DNA from: CAZXCK01 sp964639225
GTDB lineage: Bacteria > Chloroflexota > Anaerolineae > Aggregatilineales > Phototrophicaceae
Length of the DNA: 5,951 nt
Reading direction: 5' to 3'
Assembly: GCA_964639225.1 (NCBI GenBank)
Contig: CAZXCK010000197.1
Span: forward strand, 1-5,951
Within the stretch, counting starts at the first letter, position 1; every line of letters starts with the position of its first letter. Position numbers and translations under genes: made by a program. The notes below the pieces were generated by a model, which was not told the origin of the DNA, did no database searches, and was given only the letters and a program-made list of their open reading frames with translations. Of this stretch, positions 1 through 4,614 are shown one piece after another.

Positions 1-3
1 TGC

Positions 4-22
4 GCGAGGGCAGCGCCCTCGC
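4..22 (+). terminator. Hairpin, possible weak terminator of an upstream gene
   Basis: GCGAGGGC (4-11) pairs perfectly with GCCCTCGC (15-22) around the three-base loop AGC. An AT-rich tail with a short T run (TTT at 31-33) follows. The stem is strong but the T tract is poor, so this may be a terminator for a gene that ends before the window or just a stable hairpin. The following gene has its own promoter at 72-100, which agrees with a transcript boundary here. Confidence 0.35.
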
Positions 23-71
23 AATTAGAGTTTCTGACTTTGCAATCGCCCTGGGTGGCGGGCATCTTAAC

Positions 72-100
72 CTGCCAGCGGACGCCAAATCGAGTATAAT
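72..100 (+). promoter_or_regulatory. Sigma-70-like promoter for the 146-808 gene pair
   Basis: A perfect -10 box TATAAT sits at 95-100. CTGCCA at 72-77 matches four of six bases of the TTGACA consensus and is separated from the -10 box by 17 bases, the optimal distance. Transcription would start near 107, leaving a leader of about 39 bases before the ATG at 146. Confidence 0.55.
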
Positions 101-145
101 GACAACGCATGACCGATTGACGGACGAACCGGCAAGAAGATCGCC

Positions 146-406
146 ATGAGACAGATCATAAGCTGGATACTGGGACTGATGCTGGGCGCGACGGTTGGGG
201 CGCTGCTGGTCGCGCTGCTGGTGCCTGCCAGCCGCCACGAGATCAACGCCCGCCTCAAAGCGCATTATCAGGAGTCGCTGGAAGCCGGACGCCGCGCCAG
301 CGAGCAGCGCCGCCGCGAACTGGAAGCGGAGCTGGCGCGCATCCAGGGCCGGGCGCCAGAACAGCCACCGGCGCTGCCAGCGAACAAAAAGCGCCGCCTG
401 TTTTAG
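146..406 (+). CDS. Small membrane-anchored coiled-coil protein, YtxH-like
   Basis: The 86-residue product has one hydrophobic, glycine-rich membrane helix at about residues 4-27 (with GLMLGATVGALLVALLVP). A charged Arg/Glu/Ala-rich helical segment (about 30-67) follows and probably forms a coiled coil, then a Pro-rich tail ending in basic KKRRLF. A glycine-rich helix followed by a charged helix is the layout of YtxH-type small envelope proteins, which have no well-defined biochemical role. The tail probably lies in the cytoplasm, given its positive charge. The ribosome site is weak (AAGAAG five to six bases upstream). The gene lies 30 bases before the next one on the same strand and probably forms an operon with it. 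The family assignment rests on layout only. Confidence 0.75.
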   Translation: MRQIISWILGLMLGATVGALLVALLVPASRHEINARLKAHYQESLEAGRRASEQRRRELEAELARIQGRAPEQPPALPANKKRRLF

Positions 407-436
407 CCGCGCCTGCACCCAGCAGAAAGAGGCTCT

Positions 437-808
437 ATGCCCCTGAAAAACGATTCGCCCGATGTCGGGTTCATGGACTACGTGCAGCATCATGAGCGCA
501 CCTGGGGCACGGAGTCGTACAAAGGGCGACCGGGCCTGGCCGACATCCTCAGCGCGCCGGTGGTGGTGTTCTGGAAGCCGGAGCCAAAGGCCGAATCGGC
601 CAGCCGCAGCCCAAAGGATGCCGAGCGCGACGAGCGCTATGTCGTCAGCCTGCATACCGACCTGCACGACATCGAGGAACACTTCGTCCGGCTCATCATG
701 CGCGGCAATCTGATTTCCCCCAGGCGGCGCATCGTCTCCATTTTCCAGAATCAGAAGCGAGTCCGTGTGAAGAGCGTCAAAGTCGAGTTTGACCAGCCGG
801 AAGGTTGA
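437..808 (+). CDS. Hypothetical protein, 123 residues
   Basis: I do not recognise a family. The product is soluble, with no signal peptide or membrane helix. An acidic/aromatic N-terminal part (residues 1-35, including MDYVQHHERTWG) leads into a short hydrophobic strand APVVVFW (about 40-46). A charged Lys/Asp/Ser-rich linker (about 48-66) follows. The C-terminal half (67-120) is predicted alpha/beta, with RYVVSLHTDLHDIEEHFVRLIM followed by a basic RRRIVSIFQNQKRVRVKSVKVEF stretch that could form a beta hairpin or bind nucleic acid. The start is supported by the ribosome site AAAGAGG (426-432). It lies 30 bases after the 146-406 gene and is probably co-transcribed with it. Codon use is like that of its neighbours. 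Confidence 0.8.
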   Translation: MPLKNDSPDVGFMDYVQHHERTWGTESYKGRPGLADILSAPVVVFWKPEPKAESASRSPKDAERDERYVVSLHTDLHDIEEHFVRLIMRGNLISPRRRIVSIFQNQKRVRVKSVKVEFDQPEG

Positions 809-850
809 TCGTGGCGCGTGTTTCGCCGCCGCTGGCCCTATAAAGTACGC

Positions 851-877
851 CGGGCTTCCAGGGTCGTGGGAAGCCCG
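851..877. terminator. Hairpin after the 437-808 gene
   Basis: CGGGCTTCC (851-859) pairs perfectly with GGAAGCCCG (869-877) around a nine-base loop, 42 bases after the stop codon. There is no T tract on the plus strand, so this is at best an atypical terminator or an RNA-stabilising 3' stem for the preceding operon. Confidence 0.4.
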
Positions 878-887
878 ACGTGATCGC

Positions 888-911
888 AAAGGAGGGGTCA
901 TGAGGTTGTAA
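888..911 (+). promoter_or_regulatory. Strong ribosome-binding site with three-codon ORF
   Basis: AAAGGAGG (888-895) is a near-perfect match to the anti-Shine-Dalgarno sequence. It stands four bases before an ATG at 900, but the reading frame is only ATG AGG TTG TAA, ending at 911. Either this is a minimal leader ORF, or the beginning of a small gene whose continuation has been displaced by the inverted-repeat element that follows. Confidence 0.4.
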
Positions 912-1006
912 TTGTGGCGGAGCAATGCTTTGCACTACACACACGCGCTCGAACAGATGCTCACACAGACGGTCCTTCACCTGCCCCGCCACAGATTACG
1001 TTGAGG
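901..1006. repeat. MITE-like inverted-repeat element with TGAGG flanks
   Basis: GTAATTGTGGCGG (908-920) pairs with CCGCCACAGATTAC (986-999) through 13 base pairs, with only G994 bulged, around a 65-base interior. Two bases outside each end lies the same five-base sequence, TGAGG (901-905 and 1002-1006). Terminal inverted repeats bounded by a short direct repeat are the outline of a miniature inverted-repeat transposable element with a target duplication. A long RNA hairpin is the alternative reading. No transposase is present in the window and copy number in the genome is unknown, so this is a candidate only. Confidence 0.35.
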
Positions 1007-1033
1007 GAACACAAACACTTGCGAAACCCTACT

Positions 1034-1066
1034 GATGTTCAGAAAGTTTTGAACGTTCAGAACATC
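1034..1066. promoter_or_regulatory. Nested GTTC/GAAC palindromes, operator candidate
   Basis: The perfect ten-base palindrome TGAACGTTCA (1050-1059) sits inside a larger inverted repeat of GATGTTC (1034-1040) and GAACATC (1060-1066). GTTCAGAA also occurs twice as a direct repeat 18 bases apart (1037-1044 and 1055-1062). The cluster overlaps a weak promoter-like pair, TTCAGA (1056-1061) and TATAAC (1079-1084), 17 bases apart. Such an arrangement fits a dimeric repressor site. It does not match the Bacillus-type LexA box, which has four bases between GAAC and GTTC. Confidence 0.4.
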
Positions 1067-1166
1067 TTGTTTACATAGTATAACACTTCGTTCTGTCTGT
1101 AAATATGACGAGCCTATTTTTAATCAAATGCTTCACTGTTATTTATATGCTCGAATCCCCCGGCAA

Positions 1167-1197
1167 TTGAACCATTTTCCAGCGTAACTCGTATAAC
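1167..1197 (+). promoter_or_regulatory. Candidate promoter for the acetyltransferase gene
   Basis: TTGAAC (1167-1172) and TATAAC (1192-1197) form a -35/-10 pair with a 19-base spacer, a little longer than ideal. Transcription would begin about 45 bases before the ATG at 1249. The pair at 1056-1084 is a rival that would give a leader of about 160 bases. Confidence 0.35.
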
Positions 1198-1248
1198 TGA
1201 ATGACCGCAATCACAGCACAGAAACCGGTCAGGAGAGGGCCATAGCTG

Positions 1249-2076
1249 ATGTCTCCGTTTAACCTCGATGATACGCTGGTGCGCCGCGTGCTGGCCGCGC
1301 TGGCTGTCGAAGCCGCACCGCCGTCGCTGGCGGCCCTGGACGCGCTGGTGAGCGCCTATGTGCGCCGCGTGCCCTGGGAGAGCGCATCGCGCATCGCGCG
1401 CCTCGCGCAGATGCCGCGCCTCAGCGACTGCCCGCGCTGGCCGGTGACGTTCTGGGAATCGGCGCTGGCCAACGGCACCGGCGGCACCTGCTTCGAGAGC
1501 AATTACGCTTTCTTCGCGCTGCTGCGCGCCCTGGGCTACGACGGCTACCTGACGATCAACAACATGGGCGACACCACCGCCTGTCACACGGCGATCGTGG
1601 TGCGGCTGGGGGCCGAGCGGTGGCTGGTCGATGTGGGGCTGCCGCTGCATGTACCGCTGCGTCTGGACCCCATCGAGAGCGCCAGCGAACGCGACGGCGG
1701 CTTCCACACCTACCGGCTGCTGCCGCAAGGGGGCGGGCGCTACCGGATAGAGCGCGACCGGCACCCGCAGCCGTACTGCTTCACGCTGGTGGACCGTCCG
1801 GTACCGGAGACGATCTACCGCGCCGCCACCACCGCCGATTATGGCCCGGACGGCCTGTTCCTGGATCGTGTGATCGTGGTGCGAGTGGTGGGCGGCTGTG
1901 TCTGGCGTTTTAACAGCGGCGACGGCCCACCCTATCATCTGGAGTCGTTTCCGGCGGCAGGCAAGACCTACCACTTTCTGGGGACGGACCTTTCTGCAAT
2001 ATCCGGGCTTGTATCGAACCACTTTGACCTGTTAAAATCCATTATGGACTGTGCACTTTACCAAACTAATGCTTGA
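1249..2076 (+). CDS. Arylamine N-acetyltransferase-like protein
   Basis: The 275-residue product has the expected length of the cytoplasmic NAT family. These enzymes transfer acyl groups from coenzyme A to arylamines, hydrazines or related amines through a Cys-His-Asp triad. The triad is visible as Cys81 (GGTCFESNYAFFALLRALGY), His113 (HTAIVV) and Asp128 (WLVDVGLP). The 15-residue His-Asp distance equals that of known NATs. RVPWES (40-45) matches the family's N-terminal R-x-P-F/W-E motif. Oddities: the usual Arg-Gly-Gly-x-Cys reads Thr-Gly-Gly-Thr-Cys, and VDVGFG reads VDVGLP, so substrate or reaction may differ from true arylamine acetylation. An amide-forming NAT homologue is an alternative. 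A purine-rich AGGAGAGG (1231-1238) precedes the start at a rather long distance. The last 90 or so bases are more AT-rich, and the stop codon lies in the promoter of the next gene, an ArsR-type regulator. Confidence 0.82.
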   Translation: MSPFNLDDTLVRRVLAALAVEAAPPSLAALDALVSAYVRRVPWESASRIARLAQMPRLSDCPRWPVTFWESALANGTGGTCFESNYAFFALLRALGYDGYLTINNMGDTTACHTAIVVRLGAERWLVDVGLPLHVPLRLDPIESASERDGGFHTYRLLPQGGGRYRIERDRHPQPYCFTLVDRPVPETIYRAATTADYGPDGLFLDRVIVVRVVGGCVWRFNSGDGPPYHLESFPAAGKTYHFLGTDLSAISGLVSNHFDLLKSIMDCALYQTNA

Positions 2077-2102
2077 CAACATTCACAAAACCATGATACG
2101 AT
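2073..2102 (+). promoter_or_regulatory. Promoter of the ArsR-type regulator gene
   Basis: A consensus -35 box TTGACA (2073-2078) overlaps the stop codon TGA (2074-2076) of the upstream gene. After an 18-base spacer comes TACGAT (2097-2102), preceded by TG at 2094-2095, so the -10 is of the extended type. Transcription would start near 2109, about 49 bases before the ATG at 2158. Confidence 0.65.
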
Positions 2103-2112
2103 GTAGTCAATA

Positions 2113-2143
2113 ACCCGGTTAAACGGGTAAAGTGAATTAACCG
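2113..2143. promoter_or_regulatory. Inverted repeats at the regulator's transcription start, likely operator
   Basis: CGGTTAA (2116-2122) and TTAACCG (2137-2143) form a seven-base inverted repeat with a 14-base spacer. It interleaves with ACCCG/CGGGT (2113-2117 and 2124-2128). The repeats lie just downstream of the -10 box, where a bound regulator would block transcription. Because ArsR-family proteins usually repress their own genes from such palindromes, this is a natural autoregulatory site (inference). Confidence 0.5.
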
Positions 2144-2157
2144 AAAAAACGACTACA

Positions 2158-3282
2158 ATGCAGAAAGCCGGCAAGATGTCCGAACAGTCCTACATCCTGG
2201 CACCCGCCACCGTCAGCGTCAGCTTTTCGCTGGCCCCGGTGGACAACATCAACAACAGCCTGATGATCATGCTCCAGGGGTACGACCTGTCGGGCCTGGG
2301 CGAATGGCCGGGCCAGATATTCAACCGGTTGTCGCCAGAGCAGCGGCACACCCACGACATGGTCTTCAACGTGATGCTGTGGGCGCTGATGATGGAGCCG
2401 AGTCCGGTGACCTACCCGACGTATCTGGAGCAGCTCGCCCGGCAGGACGCCGACAAAGCCCGCGACCAGGTGCTGAAGATGCTGGTGATGGCCTGCGCGC
2501 AGCACAACGTTGAGACGACCGCCGAGGCGCTGCTGGCCGCCGACGAAGACACTTACATGGATATCATCCGGCGCGGCATCGCCCCTAAGTACGCCGAGAA
2601 GGGGATGACTTTCGAGCCAGCCACCTTCAGCGATGTCCGCCCGCTGCTGCAGGACCCGCCAGCCATGATGGCGGTGATTGTCGATCACCTGCGCTATATG
2701 TGGCAGGTCCACTGCAAAACGGAATGGGAGCGCAATCTGCCGACGCTGCGCGAGGTGATCGCTGCCTTCGAGCAGATGGACTACAACGGTCTGACGGCGC
2801 TCGAAGCGATACGATCTGTTACCGGGCGCGATGTCAGCGGGTTGTGGCCAGACATCGAACAGGTGCGCGAGCTGGTGTTTGTGCCATCGATGCACGTCGG
2901 CCCGTACCTGACCTACTTTGAGATCGACAAAGACCCGACGCGCTTCACGGTCATCTTCGGGGCGCGTATGCCGCGCGGCGGGGGGCAGGAATCGCAGGCG
3001 CTCAGCCGCTCTGATCTGCTGGTACGGCTCAGCGCCCTGGCCGACGACACCCGGCTGTCGATCCTGGAGCTGCTGGTCGCCAACGAGACGTTGTGCGCCC
3101 AGGACATCATGACCCGGCTCAACCTGAGCCAGTCGAGCGCGTCGCGGCATCTGCGGCAGTTGACGGCCACCGGTTATCTGGTGGAGCGCCGCCGCGAAGT
3201 CGCCAAGTGTTACAGCCTCAACGCCGACCGCGTCGATGATACGTTGCAGGCGCTGCAACGGTTCTTCCGGCGCTCGTCCTGA
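2158..3282 (+). CDS. ArsR-family transcriptional regulator with long N-terminal domain
   Basis: The C-terminal 90 residues (about 284-370) form a winged helix-turn-helix of ArsR type. DTRLSILELL is helix 2, LSQSSASRHLRQL (323-335) is the recognition helix and GYLVERRREVAKCYSL (339-354) is the wing. The classic metal site ELCVCD reads TLCAQD here, keeping one Cys (313) of two, so thiol or metal sensing by the usual route is doubtful. The preceding 280 residues are mostly helical, with no catalytic motif I recognise. They resemble the DUF5937-type N-terminal regions joined to ArsR domains in other bacteria, and probably bind a ligand or mediate dimerisation. Typical ArsR proteins have about 100 residues, so this is a large fusion. 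The start at 2158 has no clear ribosome site; ATG 2176 (MSEQSYIL) is an alternative with AGAAAG eight bases upstream. Promoter and palindromes lie directly upstream, and the next gene follows after 52 bases. Confidence 0.88.
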   Translation: MQKAGKMSEQSYILAPATVSVSFSLAPVDNINNSLMIMLQGYDLSGLGEWPGQIFNRLSPEQRHTHDMVFNVMLWALMMEPSPVTYPTYLEQLARQDADKARDQVLKMLVMACAQHNVETTAEALLAADEDTYMDIIRRGIAPKYAEKGMTFEPATFSDVRPLLQDPPAMMAVIVDHLRYMWQVHCKTEWERNLPTLREVIAAFEQMDYNGLTALEAIRSVTGRDVSGLWPDIEQVRELVFVPSMHVGPYLTYFEIDKDPTRFTVIFGARMPRGGGQESQALSRSDLLVRLSALADDTRLSILELLVANETLCAQDIMTRLNLSQSSASRHLRQLTATGYLVERRREVAKCYSLNADRVDDTLQALQRFFRRSS

Positions 3283-3334
3283 GGCCCATCCCAACTACTG
3301 GTCGCAGCCAGATAAGAATACGTGAGGGAATACC

Positions 3335-3634
3335 ATGCACGGCAATTTACAGAACACAATTTACATGAACCTGCGCCAGCAGGAAATCGAGCATCGCAGC
3401 CATCATGCCCATGTCCAGCGTTACGACGTAGAGGAAGCCCTGCGCGCTGCCCGCCGCCGGAACAAGCCCCTCTACGCGCCCGCCCTGGCGGCAGTCGGCA
3501 AGCTGCTGATTAACCTGGGCCAGGGCCTGGAACAGCGTTACAGCCGCCGCCTGGCCGATGTGCGCGACACGATGGAAACGCTGGCTGTGCAATCGCGGCC
3601 CGCGCCCAAAACCGCCGATACCCAATCCTACTAA
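3335..3634 (+). CDS. Small hypothetical protein, 99 residues
   Basis: I do not recognise this protein. It is basic and largely helical: a His/Gln/Arg-rich N-terminal part (residues 15-30, including HRSHHAHVQRYD), then EEALRAARRRNKPLYAPALAAVGKLLINLGQGLEQRYSRRLADV (about 33-77), which suggests a charged helix followed by an amphipathic one, then a polar tail. The amphipathic stretch APALAAVGKLLINLG (48-62) is too short and too polar at its edges for a confident membrane span but could attach to a membrane surface. The start at 3335 has a good ribosome site, GAGG at 3324-3327. Met11 (3365) lacks one. It follows the ArsR-type gene by 52 bases with no terminator between, and the strong terminator at 3665 closes the unit, so it is probably co-transcribed with the regulator. 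Confidence 0.78.
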   Translation: MHGNLQNTIYMNLRQQEIEHRSHHAHVQRYDVEEALRAARRRNKPLYAPALAAVGKLLINLGQGLEQRYSRRLADVRDTMETLAVQSRPAPKTADTQSY

Positions 3635-3664
3635 CAGCGCAACGCTGCTGGTTAATCCGTAACG

Positions 3665-3697
3665 AAACGGGGCCGCTGAACACTCGCGGCCCCGTTT
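3665..3697 (+). terminator. Strong intrinsic terminator
   Basis: AAACGGGGCCGC (3665-3676) pairs perfectly over 12 bases with GCGGCCCCGTTT (3686-3697) around a nine-base loop, and ACTTTT follows. It stands 31 bases after the stop codon at 3634 and lies between convergent genes. On the minus strand the trailing sequence is only TTTCGTT, so termination from that side would be weaker but possible. Confidence 0.85.
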
Positions 3698-3759
3698 ACT
3701 TTTCAGCTATGCCAACCAGACTCTAGCCGTTTGTTGATGTTCCTGAAATTCAGGGAACC

Positions 3760-4506
3760 CTACTCCTCTGCCATGCGATCCGCCATGCGGAAGGTGACCT
3801 GAAGCTGCACCGACACCGAGAGCTGCCCCGGCTCGATGGGCGCGCCGCCCCCCATTCCCATTTCACGAGCGACCGCCAGGTTGGAGACTTCGAACGGGCC
3901 AAAGCCGCCCATACTCTCGTTAACGTTCACCACCTGTCCCAGTTCCACGCCCACCAGTTCCGCCAGTTGACCGGCGCGAGTGCGGGCATTCTCCATGGCG
4001 GCGGCGCGAGCTTCAGCTTCCAGCCCCTCGCGGTCGTCGATGCCGAAGTTCAGGCCGTAGATGTTGTTCGCGCCAGCACCCACCGCCGCGTTGATGGCGT
4101 CCGCCACCAGGTCAATATCGCGCACGGTGACGCGAATCTGGTTGCTCACCACGTATTCAACCGGCAAGTCACCGCCATTTTCCATCGGACGCGGATAGTT
4201 GTCCTGGTAGATGTTGAGGCCGGTGGTGCGGATGTCCTCGCGGGCCACGCCCACATCCACCAGCGCCTGAATAACGGCGTCGATTTTCTCGTTGGTGGCG
4301 GTGAAGGCGGCGCCCACGTCGGCGTCACGCGATTCCACGCCAATCTCGACGTTAGCGATGTCCGGCGATCCGGAAGCGCTGCCGGAGCCAACGACGGTGA
4401 TGGTGTTATCGTCGGGACTGGTGTCCTGGGCCGCAGCCGGGACGACCGCCAGCGCCAGCAGCGCCAGCACAGCGAAAAACAGGGAAATACGTTTGAAACC
4501 ATTCAT
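3760..4506 (-). CDS. Secreted SIMPL-domain (DUF541) protein
   Basis: The start is the ATG at 4506, not the in-frame ATG at 4536, because AAAGGAG (minus strand, about 4521-4515) stands eight bases before 4506. This gives 248 residues. Residues 1-26 are a Sec signal peptide (MNGFKRIS, hydrophobic FFAVLALLALAVV, then PAAA) with likely cleavage between Ala26 and Gln27. There is no lipobox. The mature part is a single SIMPL/DUF541 domain (about 34-240, the YggE/BP26 family). It begins with ITVVGSGSASGSPDIANVEIGV and includes TTGLNIYQDNYPRP, SNQIRVTVRDIDLVADAINAAVGAGANNIYGLNFGI and a C-terminal SVQLQVTF strand. Members are periplasmic or outer-surface proteins linked in some bacteria to oxidative-stress tolerance, and BP26 forms ring-like assemblies; the biochemical role is unclear. 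A Gly/Met-rich insert (EMGMGGGAP) precedes the last strand. It lies downstream of the lipoprotein gene on the same strand. Confidence 0.9.
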   Translation of the reverse strand: MNGFKRISLFFAVLALLALAVVPAAAQDTSPDDNTITVVGSGSASGSPDIANVEIGVESRDADVGAAFTATNEKIDAVIQALVDVGVAREDIRTTGLNIYQDNYPRPMENGGDLPVEYVVSNQIRVTVRDIDLVADAINAAVGAGANNIYGLNFGIDDREGLEAEARAAAMENARTRAGQLAELVGVELGQVVNVNESMGGFGPFEVSNLAVAREMGMGGGAPIEPGQLSVSVQLQVTFRMADRMAEE

Positions 4507-4524
4507 CTGAATCACTCCTTTGCT

Positions 4525-4553
4525 TGTGTACACCATTCACACTGTGTACACAG
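4525..4553. promoter_or_regulatory. Twin TGTGTACAC palindromes upstream of the SIMPL gene
   Basis: TGTGTACAC occurs at 4525-4533 and again at 4543-4551. Each contains the perfect palindrome GTGTACAC, and the second extends to the 12-base palindrome CTGTGTACACAG (4542-4553). The centres are 18 bases apart, so two dimers would bind on nearly the same face of the helix. They lie just upstream of the minus-strand ribosome site, where a promoter would be expected. TTGCTA (4569 to 4564, minus) with TACACA (4548 to 4543) is a weak candidate with a short 15-base spacer. Confidence 0.5.
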
Positions 4554-4614
4554 GTAAGGACGTTAGCAACCTGGCGAAGGTTCCCGGCATGCGCTCTGCT
4601 CATCAAACGCTAAT

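Larger units (their letters stand above)
809..1248. other. Long intergenic region with regulatory and repeat structure
   Basis: These 440 bases contain no convincing protein gene. The left part (about 809-1000) is GC-rich and holds a hairpin, an excellent ribosome site before a three-codon ORF, and a 92-base inverted-repeat element. The right part (about 1005-1200) is clearly more AT-rich than the flanking genes and holds nested GTTC/GAAC palindromes and two promoter-like pairs. The individual items are listed separately. A minus-strand ORF from 992 to 777 runs into the preceding gene and looks like chance. Confidence 0.7.

Noticed and set aside
777..992. 71-codon minus-strand frame in the intergenic region
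   Set aside because: It begins with GTG without a ribosome site, overlaps the end of the preceding gene and crosses the hairpin and inverted repeat. The translation has no recognisable feature.
914..993. tRNA-like acceptor stem (GTGGCGG pairing with CCGCCAC followed by A) about 80 bases apart
   Set aside because: There is no T-loop consensus, no proper D arm or anticodon stem in the right places, and no CCA. The pairing extends beyond seven bases outward with a bulge, unlike a tRNA.
1034..1066. SOS (LexA) box
   Set aside because: GAAC and GTTC are directly adjacent or ten bases apart, not separated by four bases as in the Bacillus-type box, and no damage-response gene follows.
914..1081. 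55-codon plus-strand frame from a GTG
   Set aside because: The only good ribosome site is 18 bases upstream, too far to serve this GTG, and the frame runs through both the inverted repeat and the palindrome cluster. Its C-terminal part is discussed as part of a reconstructed small ORF instead.
1147..1165. TCGAATCCCC resembling the T arm of a tRNA gene or an attachment site
   Set aside because: The 5' side of the supposed T stem does not pair and no other tRNA arm is nearby; no integrase or second copy is present in the window.
1120..2022. 300-codon open frame on the minus strand opposite the acetyltransferase gene
   Set aside because: The plus-strand frame has an intact NAT catalytic triad. 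The antisense product is low-complexity, Arg/Ala/His-rich and without motifs.
2137..3294. 385-codon open frame on the minus strand opposite the ArsR-type gene
   Set aside because: It mirrors almost exactly the plus-strand gene, which has clear ArsR motifs. Its translation is rich in His, Arg, Gln and Val, typical of antisense frames in GC-rich DNA, and it has no recognisable domain.
3739..3758. Imperfect hairpin GTTCCTGA / TCAGGGAAC as a terminator of the SIMPL gene
   Set aside because: The stem has a bulge and a tiny loop, and no T tract follows on the minus strand. Chance or weak structure is more likely.
3967..4557. 196-codon plus-strand frame opposite the SIMPL gene
   Set aside because: It is the antisense shadow of a gene with signal peptide, ribosome site and SIMPL motifs; its composition is His/Val/Gly-rich with no domain.
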